NCBI GenBank assembly: GCA_021234155.1
Contig: JAJEKV010000271.1
Span: forward strand, 374,001-438,000
Direction of reading: 5' to 3'
Source: Isoetes taiwanensis
Taxonomy: Eukaryota > Streptophyta > Lycopodiopsida > Isoetales > Isoetaceae
Length of the DNA: 64,000 bases
Shown: one piece after another, positions 12,002 through 23,270 of the stretch
How positions within the stretch are numbered: position 1 is the stretch's first letter
Layout of the letters: every line of letters starts with the position of its first letter
Notes under the pieces: model-generated
Seen by the model: only the letters and a program-made list of their open reading frames with translations
Databases searched by the model: none
What the model was told of the DNA's origin: nothing
Made by a program: the position numbers and the translations under genes

Positions 12002-15000
12002 ATGGGAGGTAGTTCTGAAAGTGGAGGTGAAGGTTTTTACTCTGACGAAGAGGAGCGACTTTGTGAAAGTTTGAGAAGGGAACTTGCTTGGTGTGATAGG
12101 GAAGTGAGATTCAAAGCATTAGAAATGGAAAGGAGAGGCAGAGGCCATGGCTTTGCACCTAAGAGAGGCTATGGTGATAGCAATACAGGGCAGCTGGCTA
12201 AAAGAAGCAGCGGTTTCAATAGACCACAAGGTGGCTATACTAGAGCAAATCCCAACACTGAATATTTTGTTCCAGAAGCACAACAAGACATGGATGTATC
12301 TTCCGATGAAGATGAACTTCAGGTAACGAAAAATAAGTCCCATTTTTATTAAGAGGTCAGATTAGATAAAAGATCATTGAGGCTTATGGTTTCCAAGTGA
12401 TACATGGCAGCTGCCTAAGGTTGGTCTAAATAAACAGACTAATTAACACTAGTTAAAGGAAAAGGATCCAGAGATAAGCACATAGATTGCATGCATTATT
12501 ATAATTATGCTACAATGTCCTGCTATGAGGATATTTATCGGCTGGCAGTCCAGACCAGTTAACTAATATCAAAATAAACCCTGTATTATCCCAGGTTTTC
12601 AAACATCTATTTGCAGGCCAGATAACTTCTCAATGGACCTTAGTATCATATGTACTATTAATACACTGCCCAGGCATGCTGTAGGATGTATAACAGCTAA
12701 TAGTCCAGGCCAAATAACTAATGTATAAACAGGCCTTGTATTGTTCCATGTTTTCAATATTTACTATTTGGCCAGATAACGGATATCTAAGTAGACCTGG
12801 TTTTATCCCTGATATTGTTACGATTTCAAGTCAGTATAAGATAGCTGATTAAAGCTGGTTTAAGAAAGTAGAATGTTTAACATTAACTGAAAGGAGAAGA
12901 TCCAAATGTTAACATAAAGATTGTAGGCCTTAGTATAAATGTGTTGCACTGGCCTTGTATGATGATGTCTCTTGCGAATATTTGTAAATAAATAATGAGT
13001 TTTAGAACCAGTTACTCTTAGCTTTATTATATGTTTGTCCAATATTTGTTTTCATTTTATCTGAGCTTGAACGAATCAAGAGCAAAAAAGAGGTACAATG
13101 GGTGAAGGGCGAAGAGCCAAGAAATTCCCAATGTACCTTTTGGCCCTTGTATCGTTACCAAGCCTATTGCTAACGTTTACATGATTGGCTGCAGGTACGT
13201 TGTGCTTTCCTTTTTGCTGTTATGAGGAGTTCGGACTCAAAAGGATGAATGGAATCAAATATATGGACTTCACAAGAATCTCAAGTATGATAAGTAGGCA
13301 ATTTTGTATATGCCAGGATAAGAAGACGGATAGGAGGAGTAATAGCGAAACTTCTGGTATTTGAAAGTCTTTATAACTATATATCAAAAACGAAATTTTG
13401 ATCTTGCAGATAGCCCACAAGCTCAAACAGAAGTAGAAATGAGCAGATGGTAAAGAGCATGGCATGGAAAGACATGTTTTAACCTGTCATTTGCTACATA
13501 TGTTTTTTTAAGTTCAAGACAGATTTCCAACATTTAAATACAGTTCTTCATGGTTCTAGCATATTTTGCTTTAGTATTCTGCTCTAGTTTGACTTTGTTG
13601 GCTGAAAATGAAAAGCCTGCAACTGTATCTATGCTGGTTTCTGAACTGGATATTAAAAAAAAGTAACTCAGACTTCCTAGTAAAGATAATGCTGAGCATG
13701 CTTATGTTCAAGGGGGTAAAACTCTATTACATATAATATTTAAGCTTAGGTATCGTTAAAAGCAAAGAACAGAAGTGTAGGCCTGTTCAATTAAATGTAA
13801 ATATTGACTGCTTAAAGTTAGCCATATATGGTAAAAGCAGGAAAAATAGAAATTTGGATATATATGAAAAAATAAGCATAGCATGTCTTGAATGAGGGTG
13901 TATCTGAAGCCTTAAAATCCCGAAAATTTGGATCGCTACCATAAAGCGGGGTAAGCATGACAATAAGAAAATAAAAAGGGAGTTAAGAATATGAAACTCA
14001 TGCATGATTATGGCAGGTTGTAAATCCAAAAAAGGCTGTAAAAGGATATGACATGTGGAAAAGCATGCAAAAGTTAAAGTTAAAGTTAAAGATGACCCTT
14101 GTCGTCTTTGTTTCCTTTCTTTTAAAAGAAAATATGTGGTTGCATGGTCAAGTTTAAACCGAGACTCTTTAAGACTTTTTTTTAAAAAACATTGGACTTG
14201 ACCATACGCCTGGGTCCTAATAGCAGTTATACATGCATAAAGTAAAAGATCAAACATAGGAGAGGACATTAACATGGACCATAAAGGTAAAAAGGAGTTG
14301 TAGAATAAGAATGCAAAGATATTTTATCTATGTGAAGTTATAAAACTTGTATAGACACGGATATGATGCACTATCTTTGTCCTAAGCTCAAGACAAGCGT
14401 ATAGAATGATTAAACTACTTAAGGATTGACTGCGGTAGTTTGATTGGCTAGAAGGATTGTTGTCCTGACTAGTTAAGTCCGGGTTTTTTTTTTTTTTTAA
14501 TTTTCCCTATCTGTCCTATGTTGGATCTTGCTATTGTTGCTCATTTTGCGGAACCTCAAACACATATGTCTTCTAGAGATCTAACATGTTACTGAATTTT
14601 ATATGGCTTTCTCTATTTGCTTTTGAATTTAATTACCTAGGCTTGCTAGCTATAGACGACTGGTTTGCTTCCAGTCGATGACCAACTACAAGAAACAACA
14701 ACCAAGATCTGTAGCCACTTACCTGTTTTTCACATGGATATTTGTCTGCCTGTTTTCGCCTTATAGACCCAGAACCCGTTAGGTTAAAAGCATTGTCCAA
14801 GGCCTTACATGTTACCATACCCAGAAAGTACAATTTTCTGCTATTGCTAGAACATGCATTTTCATTTTAATGATTTTTCAAGGTCTTATTATTTTGATGA
14901 TGCGTTTACATTTGATATATGTGGGATGGATTGCTAGATGGATGATGTTGCTATACTTGATCTTTGTTAAAGATTTGATAATGACTATATCGGATATTGG

Positions 15001-18000
15001 TCAAATGGACTTGCTACTTGGTACCACATACTTGAAACCCTAATCCGTAATATGTCATATGAAATGTGTGATAATTTTAGTGGTAACACAACCTGAAATC
15101 ATCGGTCAAATTTTTGAATCATTAGTAAGTCAATCTTGGCCTTTGTTAGATTTTTTTTTTTTGTGTTCCATGATATTAGGGTTTCATTGACAATTCACCA
15201 TTCAAAGCCTTCATGGTTCCCGTGTAGAGCCTTTGTTGTTGAGTCGATAACCTTTAAGTGCAAACCAAATGATATAAAGGCTATATTTCTTCTTGGGAAA
15301 ATTACCAAAATACCATTAAAGTTTGCCAAAATCACCAAAATACCATTAAACCCGATTGGTAGTTTGGGAAATTGGTAATAACGTTTTCCAATGATCTAAA
15401 TTCAAATGTGCCCTTGAGGATAAATTGTAGTAAGGTGAAATCTTTCCAACAAGCATAAGATCATTCAATTCTAAGACCACAATCTCAAGTTATGAGATTT
15501 TTCATTTCTCAAATTCTGAAGAACTCAAGAGCTGATAACTTGAAATTTGCATCTTCAATCAAGACAATCTTATGCTTGTTGGAAAGATCTCAGCTTAATC
15601 TACAATTTATCTGAAGGGCACATTTGCATCTGGATCAATAAGAAAGCGTTATTGCCAATTTTCCCAAAATACCTGCTGGGTTTAGTGGCATTTTGTAATT
15701 TTAACAAACTTTAATAATGGTATTTTGGTAATTTTCCCTTTCTTCTTTCTCAGTCCTATAGTGGGTAATTCTTAGCTCCTCATTCACAAATCTTGCTTAT
15801 CGGGATCACAATGCTCATTGTCTCTGCCTCTTTTCCAGCTTTCTTGTCCATGTATTTTATAATAATTCTAGAAATCAGTTACCTTCATTAGTAGAATAGA
15901 AGGTAAATGAAGTTTTAGAACTATAGAGTTAGTTAGGTAGCTAGTTTGTCCTACTATTTAGTTCCTTATTTAGTTTCTTCCACGTCCCCGTTCGTTCTCA
16001 TCAGCTCCTCATTGTGCATCCTCCTTGCCCTTGCATGTAATGCGACCCACATCCCTCTCCCAAAAGCCCTTTACTTTTCATTCTATACATTGTTTTGGTG
16101 CATAGTTGAGGTCCTTGTGCCTAGATGGAGGCCCTAATGCCTGGTTGGAGGCCCTCTGCTGGATTAGGTCCTAGTGCCTATATGGAGCCCCCCATGCCTA
16201 GATAAGCCTATAGCGGCTTTTGTGTTTTCCTTGTTGTTTATAGGGAAAGCAAGTTTTGCAAGACCTACAGTTATTTGGCATCGTGTTTATATGGACTATG
16301 TGTGGTGGACTATGTGCTGGTGCCTGAGCATGATATGCATGTCGTCAAGCACTTTCGGTGGGAACGACTAATAGGGATGAAGAGATCGACTCGGACCACT
16401 TACCACTTTACTTGAAGTTGGCTTGGCGGGTTGTGCAAACCCGGTTGCAACAACTCCTCACATGCCTCATTGCGATTAGATTATGAACATGCGGGGGGCT
16501 TATGCCGGATGCTTATAGATGACGGTGAGAAATTTTGCAATATCCTACACTAGAACATGGGCCAGACGGTGGGTGGAGGTGCTTAGGGCTGCTTGGCGAG
16601 AGGTGCTTTGGGATAAGCCTTGTCCGGACCTTTGAAAGTCTTTATAACTATATATCAAAAACAGAAATTTTGATCTTGCGGATAGCCCACAAGCTCAAGC
16701 AGTAGAAATGAATGGCGGATGGTAAAGAGCATGGCATGGAAAGACATGTTTTAACTTGTCATTTGCTACATATGTTTTAAGTTTAAGGCAATTTCCAACA
16801 TTTAAATCTGGTTCTTCATGGTTCTAGCATATTTTGCTTTAGTATTACGCTCTAGTTTGACTTTGTTGGCTGAAAATGAAAAGCCTGCATCTGTATCTAT
16901 GCTGGTTTCTGAACTGGATATTAAAAAAAAGTAACTCAGACTTCCTAGTAAAGATAATGCTGAGCATGCTTATGTTCAAGGGGGTAAAACTCTATTACAT
17001 ATAATATTTAAGCTTAGGTATCGTTAAAAGCAAAAAACGAAGTGTAGGCACTGTTCAATTAAATGTAAATATTATTTGCTTAAAGTTAGCCATATATGGT
17101 AAAAACGAGAAAAATAGAGGCGGATATATATGAAAAAAATAAGCATAGCATGTCTTGAATGAGGGTGTATCTGAAGCCTTAAAATCCAGGAAAGCTGGAT
17201 ACGCTACCATAAACAGGGTAAGCATGACAATAAGAAAATAAAAAGGGAGTTAAGGATATGAAACTCATGCATGATTATGGCAGGTTGTAAATCAAAAAAA
17301 AAAGGCACGTAAAAGGATATGACATGTGGAAAAGCATGCAAAAGTTAAAAGTTAAAGTTAAAGATGACCCTTGTCGTCTTTGTTTCCTTTCTTTTAAAAG
17401 AAAATATGTGGTTGCATGGTCAAGTTTAACTTGAGACTCTTTAAGACTTTTTTTAAAAAACATTGGACTTGACCACCATCATACTGGTCCTAATAGATTT
17501 ATACATGCATAAAGTAAAAGATCAAACATAGGAGAGGACATGCTTAACATGGACCATAAAGGTAAAAAGAAGTTGTAGAATAAGAATGCAAAAAGATATT
17601 TTATCTATGTGAAGTTATAAAACTTGTATAGACACTGGATATGATGCACTATCTTTGTCCTAAGCTCAAGACAATGTATAGAATGATTAAACTACTTAAG
17701 GGATTGATTTGCGGTAGTTTGATTGGCTAGAAGGATTGTTGTTTCCGACTAGTTAAGTCCGGGTTTTTTTTAAATAATTCATTTCATTGGTCTTACCAGT
17801 GAGGCATCATATCTATTGGTAAAGATTTGAGCAAGTTGGAGATTATAGATATATGTTTAAAGAGCTGAATGTATAATTGCAGGATGATGATGAGACACAA
17901 ACGATTGAGTTCGTGCCTCCAACATGGAATAGAGACCTCGGACCAATGGGATATGGTTTGAGCAAGATTATATGTCCCAGCAATGCGGTGCAGACACTAT

Positions 18001-19424
18001 TAACATGTCTTAAAGGCCCCAAAGTACATATGTTGCTGCTGGAAAAAGAAGCAATGAGGACCCCTGAACAGCTATCAGCCATCTCACATCTGGGCTTTAG
18101 CGACTGGCTGGAGCTTGTACCAAAGCTGAACAAAGTATGTGATGATTGGGATGCTACCAATAAAATACTGGAGGAAGTATATGAAGAATTACCAAATAAG
18201 GTCTATAGGTGGACTATAGAAGAAGATGCTGCTAAAACACAGTTTTTTACAGGAGTACCAGCCTTGGAAAAGGCAAACAAAATTAAAAAATCTTGCCTGA
18301 GTAATGTCGTATGCGAAAACGTGGTGACAAAAGATGAAGATGATGTGGATGATGATCCATTTGGCGAATCCCTGCTGTCAGAACAGGACAAAATTGCTAT
18401 GGGCAACAAAGCTGCCAAGACAAAAGAAGAAGATGACAAGGAATTTAACTTCACATTGCACAACTGCCATATTTTTCCTATAATACCAGAGAGGCTGGTG
18501 GAAGGACACGCAATGTTTTGTAATCAAGGCATATGGCGCACAAAAAATTTTGGAGCACTTGCACCTATTAGTAGGGGGGCCTGGGTCATGCTAGGAAATA
18601 TTACCCCTGAACAGGAAAGGATGGCCAAGACTGCTGCAATGAAAATGGAAAAGATAATACATAAAGAAAAGTTCAAATTGAAGATTGACCACAGGTTCTT
18701 TGATAAAACCTGCAACATTGATGACTGTATTTATGTAAGACAAAAGGGCCACATGGCTTATTCTACAATTCCCAGGGATGCATTTTACTTGAAACGAGTC
18801 TGGAGGACCTTTTGTCCCTACTTCAAGTGCGTTTGTGAACCCAGGGCAAAAGGAAATGCATGTAAAGACAGCATGACATGGCTGGACCATGCCGTTTGGT
18901 TTATGTTCAATAATTTGGACAGCATCTTCCCTGACATATCCGTGGTAGCCCAAATGGTCTCTATGAGAAAATTACTGAAAACCACACTCAGGGATAGCAT
19001 AATTGCATATCTGTCATATTTGGAAGTCAGGATGGCACTTATTAACATGACATTTTTGCAGGCTGCTGACCCATGGTCTGATTTAAAGATTAACTATCCA
19101 AGTTGCAAAATGGCAGTCATTTGTGAAAAGAGTATCAAACCTGTGACTTTCATGCAGGATATTGAAGCTGGATCTAGTAGCAGCTATGGAAAAAGAACAA
19201 AATTAGGAAGATCTAGGGCACTATCATTGAGAACAGTGGAAGGTTATACTCCTCCACGTATCACAGCACCTCCAGGAGGTAGCAGATCAAGCATTGCTGA
19301 TAATTCCGTGGTGGAGCAGCTTGGCACACCTAGTACTTTGGAAAAATCAGTCACTAAAAAGGAGCAGGGAGCAAACAACATCGCTGATGACGAAGTGGCA
19401 CACAAGCTCACATATGATAAATAG
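12002..19424 (+). CDS. ORF1 of the Penelope-like element, spliced (620 aa)
   Basis: Exon 1 (12002-12322) encodes 107 residues: MGGSSESGGEGFYSDEEER, a basic RG-rich part (EMERRGRGHGF), then an acidic end (DVSSDEDELQ). CAG|GTAACG is a good donor. The acceptor TTGCAG at 17877-17882 opens exon 2 (17883-19424) in the same phase, continuing DDDETQTIEFVPP. Exon 2 supplies 513 residues with recurring Cys/His but no domain I can name. A notable block is FFDKTCNIDDCIYVRQKGHM, then AYSTIPRDAFYLKRVW. The last 80 residues are Ser/Thr/Pro/Gly-rich and look disordered. The frame is intact through both exons. Exon 1 is also intact in copy B with conservative changes, which argues for a real protein. A role in binding element RNA is a guess. 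The stop TAG (19422-19424) falls exactly at a possible splice donor. Confidence 0.6.
14490..16632 (+). mobile_element. LINE 5' portion inserted in the element A intron (truncated)
   Basis: Homology between the three intron copies stops at the T tract after GTCCGGG (14471, 17758, 25123). Here, as at 25143, unrelated DNA follows. It is collinear with the start of the LINE at 25143-29712, including the MITE and the end of the endonuclease region (VVDYVLVPEHDMHVVKHF). It stops abruptly at 16632, where intron sequence resumes. The first 1.4 kb shows broken coding-like segments (for example YWSNGLATWYHILETL near 15000) that I cannot assign; they may be LINE ORF1 or a separate insertion. Confidence 0.5.
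15295..15738. mobile_element. Foldback MITE, probable MULE type, 9-bp target duplication
   Basis: A 444-bp element starts GGGAAAATTACCAAAATACC and ends with the inverse, GGTATTTTGGTAATTTTCCC. The inverted arms extend inward a long way: CCAACAAGCATAAGATCATT on the left pairs with CAATCTTATGCTTGTTGG on the right, so arms of about 200 bp meet near the centre. The flanks are TTTCTTCTT on both sides (15286-15294 and 15739-15747). A 9-bp duplication with long terminal inverted repeats is typical of Mutator-like elements. It has no coding capacity. The same insertion is present at 25944-26383. Confidence 0.75.
16633..17770 (+). repeat. Third copy of the ORF1 intron segment
   Basis: This stretch repeats 13360-14475 and matches 24005-25130, with many small differences. 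It starts in mid-sequence right after the truncated LINE, sharing only about three bases at the join, and ends in a short T tract that continues without LINE into the native intron end and ORF1 exon 2. It is therefore the original intron end; the LINE-bearing copy to its left is the extra one. Confidence 0.7.
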
Positions 19425-19720
19425 GTATGGCAAACTTGATTCCAATTAAATTATGTTTACATCTTGTATAGTACATGCTTTTGGTTGTAACTAGTACAGG
19501 ATGCTTTATGATATTAAATATATCAGAGTGCTAGTCATCACTCAAATGCTGGACTTTCCTAATAAATGAAAGTACCTGGAATAAAGTGATAGCATGCTAG
19601 TATACCATGCTACTCCAATAAGAATGATAAAGTATTCAAATGGGTATCACCTTTGAGCCGAACGAGTGGATAGAGTGATGTAAGGCTTAACCCTAATCCC
19701 TCTATGTTTATTATATACAG

Positions 19721-21748
19721 GTATCTAGGATAATTCGTAAGGATTGCCAAGGGAGACTAAGAATGAGTGAAAACAGGGATAAAAACAAGAAAAAGATAGT
19801 GCACTGTTTTTTTTCATCCAAAGTGCTGGATAAGATCTGCATCCCAAAGATTGTGCATAAAAGCATGAAAAAAGTCCTTGGAGATATTGGGGAGAAAATT
19901 ATGGAGGATACCATGTTTTCATGGAAATATATTGAAAGCCTTAAGGAACTTGCCTATAAGCCTTATTACGTCTTTGCACAGGATGTTGAAGTCTGCTGTC
20001 CATGCAATAACCCGAATCTCAAGAATTTTATTGACCCGGAGATAGGGCATATTAGGACTACCAGCCTAAAAATTATTCGAAACAGAACACTTCGAAATCT
20101 TTTTGCTAAGGGCCTTAGTCATATCCCGGATAGAGTTCTAATCTGGAGGGAAATGAAATATGAGCTAAGAAAAACATGTAACCTTATTTTTGAGCTACAC
20201 AGATTCCAGTTTCCAGACATATGTGAAGATCACATAGAAGAAGTCATAATGGATGTACTGGAGGAAGCTGGTACAGCAGTAAAGGAGGTCTGCAGAAAAG
20301 AAAAAAAAAAAAAATTCCCATTCAATGATGCAGATGTCATTAATAACTTTGAATGGTTAACCAAAAACTTGTACATCTCAGGGGTAGATAAGGCATCAAA
20401 CAACCCAGCCTTTATCTGTCCAAGACATATAAGAGACATGGCCCTGATAAGACTGGGCAGCCCAGATTTTATACCACTAGGGTCGGAAAAGGAAAATTTA
20501 GTAACAGACATCCAAAATGGAATATTTGATTGCATTGGAAGTTGTAACTATGAAGAGGATAAATTGCCATATCTGCTGGGACTATTTAAAGCACATAAAA
20601 ATGAGTATAGATGGATCACCAACGCGCATGGAACCGTGTATACAGAAATAGCTCAAACTATTACAATAGTTCTGAATTCCATTCTAGAATTGTGGCCCGA
20701 AATTTCAAAGGACCATTGTGCTATGATCAGCACCTTTCTGCCAGGAAAAGTAAATGCTAACTGGATGGTAAATTCAGCATATGATGTTGCACTAAACATA
20801 CCAGCAAAGGTAAAAGAAGTTTTCGTAGCTGATATAACTAAATGCTATGAAAGCATTCCTTTACAAGGAGAAAACGGCATCTGCAGAATCAGTGAAAAAA
20901 TAGTAGTTGAAGCCTGGAGGCACATGAAGAAAAAGAACAAAAGATATGAGTTGTGGCTGAAAAGAGTAAATGCTGATACCCTAACAGCTAAATGGTTTAA
21001 ATCAGCACCAAAAGGAAAATGTTGGACAATGATGAGCCAGAAAAGGTTCATTAAAACCAACAACTGACTGCTTAATAATTGTTTTGTAGGTCTAGGACAA
21101 GGGATATGGCAGCAAGTTTGTGGAATCCCGATGGGTTTTTCCTGTTCACCGAGTTGGTGTAATTTATATCTGGCGTGGTTTGAGCTAAACTTCATTATAA
21201 ATCTAGCAAAGCAGAGCAGATTTGAGGAAATAAAATTGTTTCAATATGTGTTTAGGTATATGGATGATTTACTAGCCCTTAACTGCCCTAATATAAAACA
21301 GTATCTGGGTAAGGAACTGGACAATGAGAAGCAAGAACTTCAAATATATGACTTGGAGGTTCTGGGAATCAAAGAGGAGACGAAGTACTTTGAAAATGCC
21401 CAAGGAGTTTTGACTGGCAGCAAAGCTAACTTCTTGAATATAACAATTCAGGTGTATGACAAAGTGCTTGGCATCTTCCAAACCACTAAATATGATAAAA
21501 GGGAATTTCTGCCCTTTGAGGCCATGAAATTTGTGCATGCAGCAAGCTGTAGACCATATTTTCAAGCCCGGAATGTGATTTTGTCACAGATAATGCCATG
21601 CATGTATGTAAACAGCGACCCTATGAATGCTGCACGGGACATTCAAGAGCTGATAAACAAGTTTGTGAGCAATGGTTTTGATTTAAAGGGAGTAAAAAGA
21701 AGAGTGTTTAAATACATTGGAGCCAACATGTTCCCTGGCTTAAAATAA
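19721..21748 (+). CDS. ORF2: reverse transcriptase of Penelope-like/rvt type, one in-frame TGA
   Basis: Reading from the acceptor-like TATACAG at 19714-19720 the frame is open for 448 codons, meets TGA at 21065-21067, and continues in the same frame to TAA at 21746-21748. The first ATG is at 19763 (MSENRDKNKKK). RT signatures appear in order. GLFKAHKNEYRWITNAHGT resembles the PKIHK..R.I segment of Penelope-like RTs. FVADITKCYESIPL is motif A, with its Asp at 20831-20833. VCGIPMGFSCSPSWCNLYL is motif B. FRYMDDLLAL is motif C, with YMDD at 21257-21268. The N-terminal 250 residues have CPCN and FICPRHIRDM but no known domain. No endonuclease is visible at the C-terminus. The TGA sits between motifs A and B and would remove the active site, so this copy is either inactive or recoded. 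Without the TGA the product from the ATG would be about 660 residues. Confidence 0.7.
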
Positions 21749-21875
21749 AATGTCAACACGATGTTACAAATGCTAAAGGAGTACTAAAAGGTATGAATTC
21801 CTGCTGATTTACTAATTTGGTTCAAGTATAGTCAGATAGTACAATAATTCAGTTCTATAAGTAATGTTGGGTAAT

Positions 21876-21929
21876 TATAGGGTTGTAAAAGACCCCTACT
21901 GTAACAAGTAGGGGTCTACTCACCCTATA
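21876..21929 (+). other. Nested hairpin 3' of the RT ORF
   Basis: An outer stem TATAGGGT/ACCCTATA (21876-21883 with 21922-21929) encloses a perfect 9-bp inner stem GACCCCTAC/GTAGGGGTC (21891-21899 with 21908-21916) closed by an 8-base loop. CTGTAAC (21899-21905) can alternatively pair with GTTACAG (21930-21936). It lies about 130 bases after the RT stop and just before copy B begins, the place expected for a 3' RNA structure recognised by the element's RT or for termination. Confidence 0.5.
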
Positions 21930-22435
21930 GTTACAGTAAGCTGATTAAGATACAGGGGTCTTTAATACAATCCTACGGATGGAGGTAGGGTTTTTTTTAT
22001 AAAAATATAAAGAGATGGGTTAAATGATTGTGCACCCAGCAGCTACTTGGTAAAAATAACTACCAAGTATAAATGTTAGGCTTACTTATTAGTAGAAAAA
22101 GATATGGCCTAAACATTTAATAAACCTATGGGCAAAATAGATAACCTAAGACCTAGATTTATATGTTAAAACCAAATAGGCAATTTGGGTTCCTCATAAG
22201 AATAATGTTTAAGCTAAGGGACATAATATTTAACCCGAGACATTAGTATATGACCAAAAGTAGTGACCCCTAAGGGGCTTAATACTTGTCGCCAAAATTA
22301 AAATAAGGTTTCTAGGGTTCTGAAAATCGAGGCAGGATATCGGATTTCAGAGATGGCAGGGGTCGGATTGCTTGCTGACAGCCAACCGGTCTTTATGACC
22401 CAAAAAAAACCCCGCTATTAGGCATAACTGCAAAG

Positions 22436-22756
22436 ATGGGAGGCAGTTCTGAAAGCGGAGGTGAAGGTTTTTACTCTGACGAGGAAGAGCGGCTGTGTGA
22501 AAGTTTGAGAAGAGAACTTGCTTGGTGTGATAGGGAGGTGAGATTTGAAGCATTAGAAATGGAAAGGAGAGGCAGGGGCCGTGGCTTTGCACCTAAGAGA
22601 GGCTATGGTGATAGCAATACAGGGCAACTGGCCAAGAGAAGCAGCGGTTTTAATAGACCACAAAGTGGTTATGGCAGAGCAAATCCCAGCACTGAACACT
22701 TTGTTCCAGAAACACAACAAGACTTGGATGTATCTTCCGATGAAGATGAAGTTCAG
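22436..22756 (+). CDS. ORF1 exon 1 of copy B
   Basis: This intact 107-codon exon is homologous to 12002-12322. It starts with the same MGGSSESGGEGFYSDEEER and ends DVSSDEDEVQ before GTAACG. It differs by about ten residues (for example GRGRGF for GRGHGF and HFVPETQQ for YFVPEAQQ) with no indel. The partner exon is missing downstream, so it probably does not make a full protein. Conservation of the frame supports the exon call in copy A. Confidence 0.55.
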
Positions 22757-23003
22757 GTAACGAAAAATAAGTCCCATTTTTATTAAGAGGCCAGATTAGA
22801 TAAAGATCATTGAGGCCTATGGTTTCCAAATGATACATGACAGCTGCTTAAGGTTGGTCTAAATAAACGGACTTGTTAACACTAGTTAAAAGAAAAGGAT
22901 CCAGAGGTAAGCACATAGGTTGCGTACCTTATTATAATTGTGGTACCATGCCCTGCTATGAGGATATAATTGTGGCAGTCCATGGTTAACTAATATCAAA
23001 ATA

Positions 23004-23270
23004 TGGTCTATAGACCTTAAACCGCCACACCCGAGGTCCGCGGGTTCAAAATCGGCCAATATCGGTCTAGTAATGGGGACCTTAAAAATCCATTAAAAAA
23101 AAATAAACCTTGTGGTAGAGACCTTAAACCCGCCATATGTGGGCGGAATAATCACATTAATGGTCCTAGCATAAGGTATCGGGTAGTGGATTGGCTTCCA
23201 TGTGATATGTAGAATAAAGTGATGTAGAATGTACTCATGATGTAATGATGAAAGACCGGCGTCCTTCAAC
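23004..23270 (+). mobile_element. SINE-like insertion in copy B intron
   Basis: About 265 bases are present here and absent between the matching bases of copy A (near 12570). The insert is flanked by CAAAATA-type sequence on both sides, a possible short target duplication. It contains GCGGGTTCAAAATC, a good match to a pol III B box, about 40 bases into the insert, and an A-rich tract near 23095. Confidence 0.45.

Larger units (their letters stand above)
11495..21985 (+). mobile_element. Penelope-like retroelement, copy A (interrupted)
   Basis: The left limit is set by homology to copy B: both copies begin with a T tract followed by ATATAAAGAGATG and continue collinearly. In order it contains a leader, ORF1 exon 1 (12002-12322), a long intron, ORF1 exon 2 (17883-19424), a short intron-like gap, the RT ORF2 (19721-21748) and a 3' region with a nested hairpin (21876-21929). 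Copy B starts immediately after, so the two stand head to tail, an arrangement common in Penelope-like elements. The ORF1 intron has been enlarged by a LINE fragment (about 14490-16632) and a repeated piece of intron (16633-17770). No long terminal repeats, integrase, RNase H, GIY-YIG or APE endonuclease was recognised. Confidence 0.65.

Noticed and set aside
21749-22440. Hammerhead ribozyme in the Penelope-like terminal region
   Set aside because: No CTGANGA core with a matching GAAA and flanking stems was seen on the plus strand by eye; a covariance search would be decisive.
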